Shown here: positions 17,365-30,372 of the stretch, one piece after another
How positions within the stretch are numbered: the stretch's first letter is position 1
Layout: every line of letters begins with the position of its first letter
NCBI RefSeq assembly: GCF_004216855.1
Contig: NZ_SGXT01000017.1
Span: forward strand, 62,001-126,000
DNA from: Microcella alkaliphila
Lineage (GTDB): Bacteria; Actinomycetota; Actinomycetes; Actinomycetales; Microbacteriaceae
Reading direction: 5' to 3'
Length of the DNA: 64,000 nt
Program-made: the position numbers and the translations under genes
Notes under the pieces: generated by a model
What the model saw: only the letters and a program-made list of their open reading frames with translations
The model's database searches: none
Told to the model about the DNA's origin: nothing

Positions 17365-18814
17365 ACGCGCCGGCCGCATCGTTGCCGCCGGCATCGCCGC
17401 CACCGTCACCGCCGGCCTCCTCGCCGGATGCACGCCCGCCACCACCGCGCCGGAGCCGGCGGGAAGCCGCGATGCGGGCATCCTGCTGTTCCAGTGGACG
17501 TGGAACGCCATCGCCGATGAGTGCGAATTCTTGGGCGACTCCGGCATCGACTGGGTGCTGACGAGCCCGCCCCAAGAACACGTCGTGCGCGACGAGTGGT
17601 GGGTGCACTACCAACCCGTCAGCTATCAGATCGAGTCACGCCTCGGCACCCGCGACGAGTTCGCCGCGATGGTGTCAACCTGCGCCGAGCACGACGTCGA
17701 CATCGTCGCCGACGCCGTCGTCAACCACATGACCGGCCTCGGCACGCCCGGCGTCGGGTGGGCCGGCAGCGAGTTCGAGCACTTCCGCTACCCGGGCATC
17801 TGGGAACCGGACGACTTCCACCAGTGCACCGAATCCCCCACCGGCGAAATCATCGACTACCGCGACGCCGACGAGGTGCGCAACTGCCGACTCGTGAACC
17901 TCGCCGACCTCGCTACCGGCACCGAACGCGTGCGCGAGGGGCTCCGCAGCTACCTCGCCGACCTGCTGAGTCTCGGCGTGAGCGGGTTCCGCATCGACGC
18001 GGCCAAGCACATGCCGCCCGAGGACATCGCCGCGATCATCCGCGACCTGCCCGAGGGGGTGCGCGTGTATCAGGAGGTGATCCGGGCATCCAGCGAACCG
18101 ATTCAGCCCGAGGAGTACCTCGACAACGGGCCGTCGTGGGAGTTCCTCTACGCGCGCACAGTGAAGAGCATGGTCGACTCGGGGTCGCTCAACCCGCGCG
18201 TCGTGTTCGGGCCCGAGGGCGGCTCGGTGCCGAGCGAACTCGCCATCTCGTTCGTCGACAACCACGACACGGAGCGCAACGGCGAGACCCTGTCATACAA
18301 GGACGGCGACGCCTACCTGCTGGGGCTTGCATTTATGCTCGCCCACCCGTACGGAACGCCCCAGCTCTCGAGCGGCTACGCCTTCGAGGGGCGGGATGCT
18401 GCTCCGCCGCTGCAGGGTGACGGTCGCGTCGCCGACGCCTCCTGCGCCGACGCGGCCGACGCTCCGCAGCCGCGGTACGAGCCCGGCGAGTGGGTGTGCC
18501 CGCAGCGCTGGACCGGGGTGACGGGGATGCTCGCGTTCCGCTCGGCCGTCGGGGATGCGCCGCTCACCGACGACGTGCGCTTCGACGGCGAGCTACGGGC
18601 GCTCTCGGGCTTCGGCCGCGGCGAGTACGGGTACATCGCGTTCAACGGCGGCCCGCTCGACCTCACCGCGACGTTCGAGACCTCGCTGCGGGCCGGCACC
18701 TATACCGACGTGGTGTCGGGTGAGGCGGTCGAGGTCGACGAGTCGGGAGCCTTCACGGCGGCGGTGCCGGGCCGCGGCTTCGTGGCCCTGCACGTCGGCG
18801 CCGTCGAGCGCTAG
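17348..18814 (+). CDS. Lipoprotein alpha-amylase family glycoside hydrolase (GH13)
   Basis: 488 residues. Signal sequence with lipobox LLAGC (about residues 22-26), then a GH13 barrel. Conserved regions: I about DIVADAVVNHM, II GFRIDAAKHM (nucleophile Asp), III VYQEVI (general acid Glu) and IV FVDNHDTERN (transition-state Asp). A beta-sandwich C domain follows (about 400-488). Likely a surface-anchored starch or maltodextrin hydrolase. GTG start with a leaderless-type promoter and a LacI-type operator suggest control by maltodextrin availability. No sugar ABC transporter adjoins. Confidence 0.93.
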   Translation: MQALAPRAGRIVAAGIAATVTAGLLAGCTPATTAPEPAGSRDAGILLFQWTWNAIADECEFLGDSGIDWVLTSPPQEHVVRDEWWVHYQPVSYQIESRLGTRDEFAAMVSTCAEHDVDIVADAVVNHMTGLGTPGVGWAGSEFEHFRYPGIWEPDDFHQCTESPTGEIIDYRDADEVRNCRLVNLADLATGTERVREGLRSYLADLLSLGVSGFRIDAAKHMPPEDIAAIIRDLPEGVRVYQEVIRASSEPIQPEEYLDNGPSWEFLYARTVKSMVDSGSLNPRVVFGPEGGSVPSELAISFVDNHDTERNGETLSYKDGDAYLLGLAFMLAHPYGTPQLSSGYAFEGRDAAPPLQGDGRVADASCADAADAPQPRYEPGEWVCPQRWTGVTGMLAFRSAVGDAPLTDDVRFDGELRALSGFGRGEYGYIAFNGGPLDLTATFETSLRAGTYTDVVSGEAVEVDESGAFTAAVPGRGFVALHVGAVER

Positions 18815-18822
18815 CCGCCGAC

Positions 18823-20631
18823 CTACACGAGCGACTCGCGCCAGGCGGCGTGCAGCTGCGCGAACTTGCCCGCCCCGGCGATGAGCTCGGCGGGGCTGCC
18901 GTCTTCGATGATGCGGCCGTGCTCCATGACGAGTACCCGGTCGGCGATCGCCACGGTCGACAGTCGGTGCGCGATGATCACCGCCGTGCGGTCGGCGAGC
19001 AGGGTCTGCAGCGCCTCCTGCACGAGGCGCTCGCTCGGAATGTCGAGCGAGGCCGTCGCCTCGTCCAGGATGAGCACCGTCGGGTCGGCGAGGAACGCGC
19101 GCGCGAACGAGATCAGCTGCCGCTGCCCCGCCGAGACACGCCCGCCGCGCTTGTTCACGTCGGTGTCGTAGCCGTTCGGCAGCGACGTGATGAACTCGTG
19201 CGCTCCGACGGCGCGCGCGGCCGCCTCGACCTCCTCGCGCGTGGCGTCGGGCTTGCCGAGGGCGATGTTGTCCGCCACGGTTCCCGAAAAGAGGTACGCC
19301 TCCTGCGTGACCATGACGATCGCGCGCCGCAGGTCTTTCGGGTGCAGCTTCCGCAGGTCGACACCGTCGAGCGTCACCCGACCCTCGCTCGGGTCGTAGA
19401 AGCGCGCGATGAGCTTCGCGAGGGTCGACTTTCCGGCTCCGGTCGTGCCGACGAGCGCGATGGTCTGCCCGGCGGGAATGTCGAGATCGAAGTCGGGCAG
19501 CACGACCGTCTCGTCGTTGTACGCGAAGCGCACGCTCTCGAACCTCACGTGGCCCTTCGCCTGCCACAGGTCGATCGGGGTCGTGGGGTCGGGCACCGAG
19601 GGTGACTCCTCGAGCACGCCCGAAATCTTTTCGAGCGCGGCGGCGGCCGACTGGTACGAGTTGTAGAACATCGCCATCTCTTCGGCGGGGCCGAAGAAGT
19701 TGCGCACGTACAGCAGCACCGCGATGAGCACGCCGATTTGCAGCGACCCGTCGACGACCCGGAATGCACCCCACAGCAGTGCCCCGGCGACCGCGACGTT
19801 GCCAATCAGCACGAGCCCCGGGTCGAAGATGCCGAACAGGCGGATCACGCGCGCGTTGGCGTCGCGGTAGCTCTCGACGTGGTCGCCGAACTCGCGCGCA
19901 TTGCGCGGTTCCTTTCGGAACGCCTTCACGGCACGGATGCCCGTCATCGTCTCGACGAAGTGCACAATCAGGCGGGCGGATGCGACGCGCGTCAGGCGGA
20001 ACATCTTCTGCGAGCGCACCTGGAACCAGCGCGTCAGCATGAGCAGCGGGATGAGGGCGGCGGCCAGCACGAGCCCGCTGGGGGCGTCGAGCAGGATCAG
20101 CGCGCCCGCCGTGAAACCCATGTAGAGCAGGCCAGACACGAGCTGGTTGATGCCCGAGTCGAGCAGCTCACGGATCGAGTCAAGGTCGCTCGTCTGCCGC
20201 GAGATGATGCGGCCCGACGTGTACGACTCGTGGAACTCGAGACTCAGGTTCTGCGTGTGCAGGAACACCCGCTTGCGCAGGTCGATGAGGATCGCCTGGC
20301 TGATGCGCGCGCTCATCACCTGGTACCAGGCGATCGTCGCGGCGCCGACGAGGGCGGCGAAAACGAAGCCTCCGACAATGAGGGCGATGGGCATCCAATC
20401 GCCGTTGTCGGCGACGGCGGGAAGGCCGCGGTCGATGCCGAGCGCGATGAGCGCCGGGCCGGCCACCTGAAGGGCGGTCGAGAAGACCACGACGACCATC
20501 GCGACAATGATGCGGCCGCGCACGGGGCGCAAGAGTGATCCGAGCAGGCGCAGCGAGCGGCGGCGAATCTGACGCGACTCGTCCTTCGTGTAGTTGTCGC
20601 GCTCTTCTCCGGCGACTCCAACGACGCTCAT
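18823..20631 (-). CDS. ABC exporter half-transporter, catalytically canonical subunit
   Basis: 602 residues: six membrane segments (about 40-310) then an ATPase domain with Walker [10 protein letters not shown] at about 395-403 and Walker B ending [11 protein letters not shown] (catalytic Glu present). The signature motif is altered to VSAGQRQ. Its ATG overlaps the stop of the upstream transporter gene (ATGA), so the two form a heterodimer of the TM287/288 or BmrCD kind. Substrate unknown; multidrug or lipid export is typical. Converges with the amylase gene with 8 bp between stops. Confidence 0.9.
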   Translation of the reverse strand: MSVVGVAGEERDNYTKDESRQIRRRSLRLLGSLLRPVRGRIIVAMVVVVFSTALQVAGPALIALGIDRGLPAVADNGDWMPIALIVGGFVFAALVGAATIAWYQVMSARISQAILIDLRKRVFLHTQNLSLEFHESYTSGRIISRQTSDLDSIRELLDSGINQLVSGLLYMGFTAGALILLDAPSGLVLAAALIPLLMLTRWFQVRSQKMFRLTRVASARLIVHFVETMTGIRAVKAFRKEPRNAREFGDHVESYRDANARVIRLFGIFDPGLVLIGNVAVAGALLWGAFRVVDGSLQIGVLIAVLLYVRNFFGPAEEMAMFYNSYQSAAAALEKISGVLEESPSVPDPTTPIDLWQAKGHVRFESVRFAYNDETVVLPDFDLDIPAGQTIALVGTTGAGKSTLAKLIARFYDPSEGRVTLDGVDLRKLHPKDLRRAIVMVTQEAYLFSGTVADNIALGKPDATREEVEAAARAVGAHEFITSLPNGYDTDVNKRGGRVSAGQRQLISFARAFLADPTVLILDEATASLDIPSERLVQEALQTLLADRTAVIIAHRLSTVAIADRVLVMEHGRIIEDGSPAELIAGAGKFAQLHAAWRESLV

Positions 20632-22577
20632 CGCTTCACCTCCCCGTCTCGTTCGAATCCGTCTTTGTCGATGACGCGGCTCTCCCGGGCAGTGGCCTCC
20701 TGCACGCGCGAGGCCTCTTCCGCGAGACGCAGGTCGCGCGCCTCACGCTCGGCCTGCGCGAGCTCCTCGTCTTCGAGCGACGAAATGACGTAGCGGTAGT
20801 GCTCGTTGCGGGCGAGCAACTCGCTGTGGGTGCCGACATCGGTGATGCGGCCCTCCTCGAGAAGCGCGACGCGGTCGGCCATCTGCACAGTCGACGGACG
20901 GTGCGCGACGATGAGGCCGGTCGTCGTCGCAAGCACGCGGCGCAGGGCCGCCTCGACGAGGGCCTCGGTGTCGACGTCGAGCGCGCTGAGCGGGTCGTCG
21001 AGCACGAGCACCTCCGGCTTCGCGGCGACGGCGCGCGCGAGCGCGAGCCGCTGGCGCTGGCCACCCGACAGGCTCATGCCTTCCTCACCCACGACCGTGT
21101 CGGCGCCGTCGGGCAGGTCGTAGACGAACCCGGCCTGCGCGATATCGAGGGCCTCGGCGAGCACGCGGTCGGCCTCGGCCACGACGGCGGGGTCATCGCT
21201 CGCGAACTCGGGGCGGCCGAGCAGCACGTTGTCGCGCACGCTCGACGAGAACAGCGTGGCGTCTTCGAACGCCATCGCGATGCGCCGCCGCAACTCTTCG
21301 CGGGTGAGGTCGCGGATGTCGACGCCGTCCAGCAGGATGCGCCCACCGGTCACGTCGTACAGCCGCGTCGTCAGCGCCGTCAGCGTCGTCTTGCCGCTTC
21401 CGGTGATGCCGACGAGCGCCATGGTTTCGCCGGGCTCGAGCTCGAGGTCGATGCCGTCGAGCTGGTCGCGCTGGTCGCCGGGCGCGTCTTGGTAGCGGAA
21501 CCGCGCATCCTCGAAGACGAGGCGGCCGGCCGGCCGCTCGACAGTCGCCGGATGCTCGGGGTCGGTGATCGTGTTCACCTCATCCATGACGTCGAAGAAG
21601 CGGTCGACGGCACTGCGGGTGTCGAACGTCATGGCGAGCAGGAAGCCGATCGACTCGATGGGGAAGCGCAGCACCGTTGCGGTGGCGAAGTACGCGAGCA
21701 GCTGGCCGACGGTGAGTTGGTCGGCGGCCGCGAGCGCGACGCCGCCGAGCAGCGACAGCGCGAATGCCGCGTCGGGAATAAGCACGAGCCAGAACCAGAT
21801 TCCCGCGATCGCTTTTGCCTTGCGGATCTCGAGCGTGCGTAGCATTTCGGCCTGGTCGGCGAACTTGAGCAGTGAGTGCCTGCCGCGGCCGAACGCCTTG
21901 AGCACGCGGATGCCGTGCACGCTCTCTTCGACGGCGGTCGCCAGGTCGCCCTGCTGGTCTTGCACGCGACGGGCGATGACCGAGTACTTCTTCTCGAACA
22001 CGTAGCCGTATACCCAGATCGGAATGGACGTGACGAAGAAGAGCAGGCCGAGCCACACGCTCCAGTTCAGCAGCACGACGATGCCGATGAGGATGGTGAT
22101 GATGTTGACGATCAGGAGGACGAGGCCGAACGAGATCCACCGGCGGATGAGGTTCAGGTCGCTTACGGCACGCGACAGCAGCTGGCCCGACTGCCACCGG
22201 TCGTGGAAGGCGACGGGCAGGTCTTGCAGCTTCGCGTAGAGGCCGTTGCGCATGCGCGCCTCGATGTGCGTGCCGGGGGTCAGCACGAGCCAGCGGCGCA
22301 GCATGATCATCGCGGCTTCGACGACGCCGAGCACGAGAACGAGGGCGACGGCTGGCCAGATGCCGACCGGGTTGCCGTCGGTGAGTGGCCCGTCGACGAG
22401 GCCCTGCAACACGATGGGGATGAGCAGGCTGACGACGCCGGCCGCGAGGGCCGCGATCATGCCGCCGATGATCCACGGCACCGCCGGCTTCGCGTACGGG
22501 TAGATCCGCGCGATGGCGCGGAACGTGCTCAGTTCGCTCTTGCGGGGCGCGGCGGCGGATGTTTCAGCGGTCGACAC
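20628..22577 (-). CDS. ABC exporter half-transporter, degenerate-site subunit
   Basis: 649 residues: membrane domain (about 40-320), then an ATPase domain with Walker [10 protein letters not shown], a canonical LSGGQRQ signature and Walker [12 protein letters not shown]. The Asp replaces the catalytic Glu. One degenerate and one consensus ATP site is the hallmark of heterodimeric exporters, matching its partner at 18823-20631. The C-terminus has a charged, Glu/Arg-rich coiled tail of about 60 residues. GTG start at 22577. The upstream 190 bp contain a TAGTCT box but no clear operator. Confidence 0.9.
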   Translation of the reverse strand: MSTAETSAAAPRKSELSTFRAIARIYPYAKPAVPWIIGGMIAALAAGVVSLLIPIVLQGLVDGPLTDGNPVGIWPAVALVLVLGVVEAAMIMLRRWLVLTPGTHIEARMRNGLYAKLQDLPVAFHDRWQSGQLLSRAVSDLNLIRRWISFGLVLLIVNIITILIGIVVLLNWSVWLGLLFFVTSIPIWVYGYVFEKKYSVIARRVQDQQGDLATAVEESVHGIRVLKAFGRGRHSLLKFADQAEMLRTLEIRKAKAIAGIWFWLVLIPDAAFALSLLGGVALAAADQLTVGQLLAYFATATVLRFPIESIGFLLAMTFDTRSAVDRFFDVMDEVNTITDPEHPATVERPAGRLVFEDARFRYQDAPGDQRDQLDGIDLELEPGETMALVGITGSGKTTLTALTTRLYDVTGGRILLDGVDIRDLTREELRRRIAMAFEDATLFSSSVRDNVLLGRPEFASDDPAVVAEADRVLAEALDIAQAGFVYDLPDGADTVVGEEGMSLSGGQRQRLALARAVAAKPEVLVLDDPLSALDVDTEALVEAALRRVLATTTGLIVAHRPSTVQMADRVALLEEGRITDVGTHSELLARNEHYRYVISSLEDEELAQAEREARDLRLAEEASRVQEATARESRVIDKDGFERDGEVKR

Positions 22578-22769
22578 GACGGTGTTCCTCGTGGTTCGGC
22601 GCGGCGCGCTCGTGGCGCAACGCGGTGGTGGACTTCGTGCCGCCGACGCGCCTCCGGGGGTACCGGGCCGCGGGCAGCCTTGCAGACTATCGCCTCAACT
22701 TCGTGGGCGCCAGCCACAATTCCCGACGCGCCGAAACAGGCTGAGAACCGGTGACCGGGATGCGCGGAC

Positions 22770-24362
<1,593 letters not shown>

Positions 24363-24373
24363 GGGGCTCCTTC

Positions 24374-24970
24374 TTAGGCGGATGAACGAGGGCTGGAGAG
24401 GTCGATGGTGCCGTCGGCGACGCCGCGCACGACGTCAGCGAGCAAGCGCCGCTCGACGGGCTTGATACGGTCGTGCAGGGTCGCCTCGTCGTCGCCGGGC
24501 AGCACGGGCACACGTTCTTGAGCGAGGACGGTGCCCGTGTCGACGCCCGTGTCGACGACGATCACGCTCGCGCCCGTCTCGGTGACGCCGGCGGCGAGCG
24601 CGTCGCGCACGCCGTGCGCTCCGGGGAACTCGGGGAGGTACGCCGGGTGCGTGTTGATCAGGCGGGGCGCGAAGGCCGCGACGGCCCGCGGCGGCAGCAG
24701 ACGCATGAGCCCCGACAGCACGACGAGGTCGGGCTCGTGCTGCGCGACGGCGGCGATGAGCGCATCGCCCCAGCTGTCACGATCGGGATGCTCGGCGAAC
24801 GGAACGACGAACGCCGGAATTCCGCGACGGCGAGCGTAATCGAGCCCGCCCGCCTCGCGGTCGGCACCGACGGCCACCACCTCGGCCGGAAAGTCGGGAG
24901 CGTCGCACTCGTCAAGCAGCGCGGCGAGGTTCGACCCGCCACCCGAGATCAGAACGACGACCCGCAGCAC
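24374..24970 (-). CDS. purN: Phosphoribosylglycinamide formyltransferase
   Basis: 198 residues; transfers formyl from 10-formyl-THF to GAR in purine synthesis. Motifs: [15 protein letters not shown] at the N-terminus, [21 protein letters not shown] (catalytic Asn-His) and [13 protein letters not shown] (catalytic Asp). The GTG at 24970 with AAGG just upstream gives [12 protein letters not shown]; the longer frame is antisense-like sequence of DUF6350. Sits between DUF6350 (10 bp gap) and purH as in many actinobacteria. Confidence 0.95.
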   Translation of the reverse strand: MLRVVVLISGGGSNLAALLDECDAPDFPAEVVAVGADREAGGLDYARRRGIPAFVVPFAEHPDRDSWGDALIAAVAQHEPDLVVLSGLMRLLPPRAVAAFAPRLINTHPAYLPEFPGAHGVRDALAAGVTETGASVIVVDTGVDTGTVLAQERVPVLPGDDEATLHDRIKPVERRLLADVVRGVADGTIDLSSPRSSA

Positions 24971-24980
24971 GCCCTTAACG

Positions 24981-26207
24981 CTAGCGGCTGGCGGTGAGCC
25001 GTTCGGCCACCACCTGCTTCGCTCCCCCGGCGAGCAGGCCGAGCGGGATCGCGATGGCGGCGATGACGAGCATCCAGAGGCCGACCTCCACGGGGTCGGG
25101 GCCGACGACGGCGAGACGGCCGGGGCCGGCGGCCCCCGACGCGAGGAAGGCGAGCGCGGCCATGACGGCGCCCGCGACGACGCCAGCGAGCACTCCCGCG
25201 AGCGTCGCCCACCCCTCGGGGCGGCGGTCGGGTCCGAGCACATCGAGCAGGCGCTCGCGCAGCATGACGCCCGCGACGAACGATGCGATGACGGGGACGA
25301 GCAGCACCAGGAACCCGGGGGCGACGTCGGGCGCGGGCAGCGCGCCGAGCACCGGGATCGCGGGCACCGGCCCGAGGCTCACACCGAGCGGGCTGACCGA
25401 TGAGCCGACGCCCAGCGCGAAGCCGGGGCCGATAAGGTAACTGGTCGTCCAGATCACGATGCTCGGCAGCAAGGCGAGCTGGGCGAGGGTGAGGGCGATG
25501 CCTCCGAGCACGCCCGACTGCACACCCTGGTAGAGGGCGATCACGTCGGTGAAGCCGACGAACAGCGCGATCGCCGTCACGAGGGCGCCCGCGGCGACGA
25601 CCGTTGCGACGCTCGCGACACCGGCGCGCACGACGACGTCGGCGACACCGCGAACGGCAGCCGGGATGCGCGCCCACAGTTCCCGAAGGCGCAAACGCAC
25701 CGGGTTGGTCGCCCCGATCGAGCCGATGGCGAGCCCCAGCCCGTAGACGAGGCCGGGGAACAGCGTCGCCTGCACCGGGTCGGGGGTGGCCCCCGGGTTC
25801 GCGACGAGCCACTGGATGAGGGCCGAGAGCCCCACCACCCCGGTCACCGCCACCACTTCGCCGATGATCCGGTGGGGGTGCTCGCGCAGACGACGTCCGA
25901 GCCGCACGCCCAAGAGGGCGGTGATCAGCAGAAACCCGGTAAGCGCGAGGGTGATGGTGAACGGGTCGCCGGCGCCGTCGATCTGCAGCAGCGCGACCGT
26001 TTCGGCATCGAGCCGAATGGTGACGGCGACGCCGTGGCCGAGCATCCAGATGATGGCGCCGGCCTTCCAGAGGTCGATGAGGTCGACCTGGAACTCAAAC
26101 TGCACGGCCCACATGACGGTGAGCACGGTGAGCGGCACGCCCGCGCCGGCGGCGACGACGAGCAGCGCCTCGAGGGCGGAGAAGAAGGCGGTCGCGCGGC
26201 GGGTCAT
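24981..26207 (-). CDS. DUF6350 family integral membrane protein
   Basis: 408 residues with about nine to ten hydrophobic helices spread along the whole chain and few charged loops. It begins [20 protein letters not shown]. Family of unknown function, characteristically located directly upstream of purN in actinobacteria, as here. No catalytic motif is visible. ATG at 26207; the next gene upstream (dhaM) ends 30 bp away, so it may be read from the dha operon or from its own promoter. Confidence 0.85.
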   Translation of the reverse strand: MTRRATAFFSALEALLVVAAGAGVPLTVLTVMWAVQFEFQVDLIDLWKAGAIIWMLGHGVAVTIRLDAETVALLQIDGAGDPFTITLALTGFLLITALLGVRLGRRLREHPHRIIGEVVAVTGVVGLSALIQWLVANPGATPDPVQATLFPGLVYGLGLAIGSIGATNPVRLRLRELWARIPAAVRGVADVVVRAGVASVATVVAAGALVTAIALFVGFTDVIALYQGVQSGVLGGIALTLAQLALLPSIVIWTTSYLIGPGFALGVGSSVSPLGVSLGPVPAIPVLGALPAPDVAPGFLVLLVPVIASFVAGVMLRERLLDVLGPDRRPEGWATLAGVLAGVVAGAVMAALAFLASGAAGPGRLAVVGPDPVEVGLWMLVIAAIAIPLGLLAGGAKQVVAERLTASR

Positions 26208-26237
26208 GTCGCCCGCGAGCCTACGGGCGCGCGGGCC

Positions 26238-28697
26238 CTACCCGAGGGCGGCGCGCGCCGCGGCCTTCGCCTCGGCCGGGTCAGCGGCGCTGACGGCGGC
26301 CTCGGCCGCGCGGCGGCAGGCGACAAGCTCGACGTCACCCAGCCGGGCACCCACCCGCGTGATGGCGCGGGCCGCCATCGAGAGGCTCGTCACGCCGAGA
26401 CCGACAAGCACACACGCCAGGTCGGGGTCGGCCGCCGCCTCGCCGCACACGCCGACGGGCGTGCCGGAGGTGTCGCGGCTGGCCTCGCCGATCATGCCGA
26501 TGAGGCGCAAGAGCGCGGGCTGCCACGGGTTCGCCAGATCGGCGAGGTCGCCGGACTGTCGGTCGGCGGCCATCGTGTACTGGGCGAGGTCGTTCGTGCC
26601 GAGGCTGACGAAGTCGACCTCGCGCATGACCTCGACGGCGGTGAGCCCCGCGGCGGGGGTTTCGATCATCACGCCGACGGTGGCGAGGCCGGCACCGCGG
26701 GCGAGCGTCACGAAGTCGCGGGCCTCGGCAGCCGTCGCCACCATGGGCGCCATGACCCATACATCGGCGGTCGCACCCTCCGCGGCGCGCGCAATCGCCT
26801 GCACCTGCCGCTCGAGCACGTCGGGGTGTCGCCGAGCGGTTCGCAGGCCCCGCACACCGAGAGCAGGGTTCGGCTCGTCGTCGTTCGTGAGAAACGGCAG
26901 TGGCTTGTCGCTTCCGGCGTCGAGGGTGCGCACGACGACCCGCTGACCGGCGAAGCCGTCGAACACCTCCCGGTAGGCCCCCACCTGCTCGTCGATGCTC
27001 GGCTCGGTGTCGCGGTCGAGGAAGCAGAACTCGGTGCGGAACAGCCCGACTCCTTCGGCGCCGCGCTCGACGGCGCGCGCCACGTCGCGAGGCGCGCCGA
27101 CGTTCGCGCCGAGCAGCACCCGGTGGCCGTCGCGCGTCTGGCCGGGGCCCTCGAACGGCGGCAGTGTGATCACACCGGTCGCCGTCGCCTGCGCCGCCGG
27201 GTCGGGCCGCACGACGACCTCACCCGTGTCGCCGTCGACGAGCAGTAGGTCGCCGTCGGCGATGCTCGTCGCCTCGGGGTAGCCGACCACGGCGGGCAAG
27301 CCCAGTTCGCGGGCAATGATGGCCGTGTGCGAGGTCGGGCCACCCTGCTCGGTGATGAGCGCGAGGCACACGGCCGGGTCGAGCGCGACCGTGTCGGCGG
27401 GCGCCAAGTCGTCGGCCACCAGGATGAACGGCTCGCGCCGGTCGGGAACCCCCGGCGGCTCCTCCCCGCGAAGCTCGGCGATGAGCCGGTTGCGCACATC
27501 GAGCAGGTCGGTCGCGCGCTCGGCGATCAGCCCGCCCGCCGCGCGATACTGCTCGGCGAGCTCGGCGGAAACCTGCCATGCCGCGCGGGTGGGGGTGAGC
27601 CCGCCGTCGCGAATGAGCGCCTCGACGCCTCCGACGAGCGTCGGGTCGGTCGCCATGTCGGCGGTCGCCTCGAGAACGGTGCGCCGCTGACCGGTCACGC
27701 TCGCGGCACGCTCGCGGTACCGCTCGGCCACGCGGATGCTCGCCTCGCGCAGCAGAGACACGGCACCGTCGCGCGCGTCCTCTGGCACCCGATCGCTGGC
27801 GGACGGCTCGCGGACCGTGCGGCGCAGCACGACGGCGGGGCCGACGACGCGGCCGGAGCTCACCCCGATCGGACCGGTGGGGGTGGGGTCAACGCGCGCC
27901 GGCGCCGGTGCGGCGGCGCCGGTGGGCGCTTGCCCCTCGGCGGGCTCCTCGCCGAAGCCCTCGTCGATGAGCGCGCGAACGTGCTCGACGGCCTCGGCCG
28001 CCTGCGGTCCGGTCGCCCTGATGAGCACCACCGTGCCCGGTCCCGCCGCCAACGTGGCGATGCCGATGGGGCTCGCCGCCGAGACGGGTGGGCGCTGAGC
28101 GTGGTCGTCGCGCAGCAGCGTCACCTCGGCGTCGAAGCTCGCGACCGCCCCGGCGATGACCGCGGCGGGGCGGGCGTGAAGGCCCGCAACGTTGCGCACG
28201 GTCGCGGTGGCCGACGACGCATCGGAGGGTGCAGGGGGTTCGTCGGCCGCCGACGCCGCGCCCGCAGCATCCTGATCGGGCGTCGGCGACTGCAGGTGGT
28301 CGGTTTTGGGGCGCAAGGCCCCTGTTGCTTCCTCCGCGACCTCGGCAAGCGAGGCTCCCCCCGCCGCGCGAACGACGGCGGCGAGGAGGCCCTCGACGAA
28401 GGGCGCGGCGACGAGCCGGGTGCGTTCGGCGAGGTTAGGGTCGACGAACTCGAGCGCGAGCTCCGCGCTCATGACGGCCGAGCCGAGATCCATGATCACG
28501 GCGACGCCGTCGCCCGAGTCGGCTTCGGCGATCGCCTCCGCAATGCGGGCAGCGTCGGTGCCGATCTCGCCGTCTGCCGTGCCCGCCGCAGCGATGACGG
28601 CCGGGGCGCCCGTCGCCGTCATCTCGAGGGCGAGGGCGATCGCCGCCTCCGCGAGGGCCGGACTGTGCGAAACGGCGACGACACCGACGGAGGTCAT
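26238..28697 (-). CDS. dhaM: DhaM-HPr-Enzyme I fusion (phosphoryl donor for dihydroxyacetone kinase)
   Basis: 819 residues in three modules. Residues 1-130 are the DhaM EIIA-like domain with the active His in VVAVSHSPALAE. About 165-250 is an HPr domain with active His in GLHARPAAV. About 280-815 is full-length PTS Enzyme I: swivelling-domain active His in GGPTSHTAIIARELGLP, PEP-binding barrel with NPALGVRG, and the GVCGEAA catalytic Cys. One protein can therefore carry phosphate from PEP to DhaL-ADP. Alanine/Pro linkers join the modules. Its ATG overlaps the dhaL stop. Confidence 0.93.
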   Translation of the reverse strand: MTSVGVVAVSHSPALAEAAIALALEMTATGAPAVIAAAGTADGEIGTDAARIAEAIAEADSGDGVAVIMDLGSAVMSAELALEFVDPNLAERTRLVAAPFVEGLLAAVVRAAGGASLAEVAEEATGALRPKTDHLQSPTPDQDAAGAASAADEPPAPSDASSATATVRNVAGLHARPAAVIAGAVASFDAEVTLLRDDHAQRPPVSAASPIGIATLAAGPGTVVLIRATGPQAAEAVEHVRALIDEGFGEEPAEGQAPTGAAAPAPARVDPTPTGPIGVSSGRVVGPAVVLRRTVREPSASDRVPEDARDGAVSLLREASIRVAERYRERAASVTGQRRTVLEATADMATDPTLVGGVEALIRDGGLTPTRAAWQVSAELAEQYRAAGGLIAERATDLLDVRNRLIAELRGEEPPGVPDRREPFILVADDLAPADTVALDPAVCLALITEQGGPTSHTAIIARELGLPAVVGYPEATSIADGDLLLVDGDTGEVVVRPDPAAQATATGVITLPPFEGPGQTRDGHRVLLGANVGAPRDVARAVERGAEGVGLFRTEFCFLDRDTEPSIDEQVGAYREVFDGFAGQRVVVRTLDAGSDKPLPFLTNDDEPNPALGVRGLRTARRHPDVLERQVQAIARAAEGATADVWVMAPMVATAAEARDFVTLARGAGLATVGVMIETPAAGLTAVEVMREVDFVSLGTNDLAQYTMAADRQSGDLADLANPWQPALLRLIGMIGEASRDTSGTPVGVCGEAAADPDLACVLVGLGVTSLSMAARAITRVGARLGDVELVACRRAAEAAVSAADPAEAKAAARAALG

Positions 28698-29332
28698 GCG
28701 GCGATGACCTCCGCGAGGGCGTCGAACAGCATGGCCGTCGAGGTGGCGCCCGGGTCGAGGTGACCGGCGCTGCGGTCGCCGAGGTAGCTCGCGCGGCCCT
28801 TGCGCGCCACGAGCGGCTCGGTCGCGTCACGGCCGGCGGCCGCCGCGTCGCGTGCGGCCGCAACGGCGTCCGCGAGCGAGGCACCGGATGCGAGAGCAGA
28901 GTCGAGTGCATCGATGGCGGGCGCCATCGCGTCGAACATGGTCTTGTCGTTCGCCTCGGCCTTGCCGCGGGCGACGACCCCCTCCAGCCCGGCCCGGAGT
29001 GCGGCGGCCAACGCGGGGCCATCGCACTCCGAGACCGAACCGGCGGTCATACCGAACCGGAGGAAGAACGTGCCGTACAGCGGCCCGCTTGCACCACCCA
29101 CCGACGTGACAAGCGTCATGCCGACGGTCTTGAACAGCTCGTCGGCCGTGCTGGGCGCCGCTGCGCCCACCTTGTCCATCACGGCGGCCATACCTCGGGC
29201 CATGTTCGACCCGTGATCGGCGTCCCCGATCGCGGAATCCAACTCGGTGAGATAGGCCTTGTTCTCGGTGACGCGGGTGCGGAACGCATCCAGCCACGCG
29301 GTGAATCCGTCGATGCTGATGGTGGTGCTCAT
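28694..29332 (-). CDS. dhaL: Dihydroxyacetone kinase subunit DhaL (ADP-binding)
   Basis: 212 residues; holds the ADP cofactor that DhaM re-phosphorylates and passes phosphate to dihydroxyacetone on DhaK. The Mg-ADP motif IGDADHGSN is at about 35-43, with SVGGASGPLYGTFF and GRASYLGDRSAGHLDPGA further on. Family length is normal. ATG at 29332; 41 bp after dhaK, overlapping dhaM by 4 bp. Confidence 0.95.
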   Translation of the reverse strand: MSTTISIDGFTAWLDAFRTRVTENKAYLTELDSAIGDADHGSNMARGMAAVMDKVGAAAPSTADELFKTVGMTLVTSVGGASGPLYGTFFLRFGMTAGSVSECDGPALAAALRAGLEGVVARGKAEANDKTMFDAMAPAIDALDSALASGASLADAVAAARDAAAAGRDATEPLVARKGRASYLGDRSAGHLDPGATSTAMLFDALAEVIAA

Positions 29333-29373
29333 GGTGTCCTCCGGTCCGGATCAGTGGTGAATTGCGCGGCGGC

Positions 29374-30372
29374 TCAGCGACCCCAGCGCAGGCCCGGCGT
29401 CTCGACGGGCGCGTCCCAGAGCGAGACGATCTCGTCATCGGCGCGCAGAACGGTCACCGAGCATCCCGCCATGTCGAGCGACGTGATGTAGTTACCCACC
29501 AGGTTGCGGGCGATCGTGATGCCGTGCTTCTCGAGGATGCGAGCGACCTCGCCATACATGAGGTACAACTCGATCAGCGGCGTGCCGCCCATGCCGTTGA
29601 GCATGACGATGGTGGGCGCGCCACCAAAGTCGAGGTCGGCCAGGATCGGCTCAACCAGCTGCTCGGCGACGTGCGACGCGTCGGCCAGTGGCACGCGCTG
29701 GCGCCCCGGCTCACCGTGAATGCCGATGCCGATCTCCATCTGGTCGTCGGGCAGGTCGAACGTCGGCTTGCCGGCTGCGGGGACGGTGCAGCTGGTCAGG
29801 GCCATACCCATCGAGCGGCCGTCGCCGTTCACCTTTTCAGCGAGCGCGACGACCTCGTCGAGGCTGCGACCCTGCTCGGCGGCCGCTCCGACGATCTTTT
29901 CGAGCAGCACCGTGAGGCCGACGCCGCGCCGACCCGCCGTGTACAGCGAGTCTTGGACGGCGACGTCGTCGTTAACGACGACCGTCTTCACGTCGACGCT
30001 CGCCTCCATCGCGGCGAGCTCGGCGGCCATCTCGAAGTTCATGACGTCGCCGGTGTAGTTCTTCACGATGTGCAGCACGCCGGCTCCGCGGTCGACCTCT
30101 TTCGTGGCGGCCTGCATCTGGTCGGGCGTCGGCGAGGTGAACACCTCCCCGGCGCACGCGGCGTCAAGCATGCCGAAGCCGACGAAGCCGCCGTGCAGCG
30201 GCTCGTGACCGGAGCCGCCACCGCTGACGAGCGCGACGGTGCCGTGCTCCTTCGGGGTGGCGCGGTAGATCACGCGATTCTCATGGTCGACGCGCTGATC
30301 GGGATGCGCGGCCTCGATGCCGCGCAGCGCGTCCGCCAGAACCGACTCGGGGGAGTTGATGAGTTTCTTCAT
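29374..30372 (-). CDS. dhaK: Dihydroxyacetone kinase subunit DhaK (substrate-binding)
   Basis: 332 residues; binds dihydroxyacetone covalently through a His (within [12 protein letters not shown], about residue 218) and receives phosphate from DhaL. Other conserved parts: [20 protein letters not shown] and [14 protein letters not shown]. First gene of dhaK-dhaL-dhaM. ATG at 30372. A 19-bp palindrome at 30510-30528 lies in the divergent region with the IclR gene and is the probable control site. Confidence 0.96.
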   Translation of the reverse strand: MKKLINSPESVLADALRGIEAAHPDQRVDHENRVIYRATPKEHGTVALVSGGGSGHEPLHGGFVGFGMLDAACAGEVFTSPTPDQMQAATKEVDRGAGVLHIVKNYTGDVMNFEMAAELAAMEASVDVKTVVVNDDVAVQDSLYTAGRRGVGLTVLLEKIVGAAAEQGRSLDEVVALAEKVNGDGRSMGMALTSCTVPAAGKPTFDLPDDQMEIGIGIHGEPGRQRVPLADASHVAEQLVEPILADLDFGGAPTIVMLNGMGGTPLIELYLMYGEVARILEKHGITIARNLVGNYITSLDMAGCSVTVLRADDEIVSLWDAPVETPGLRWGR

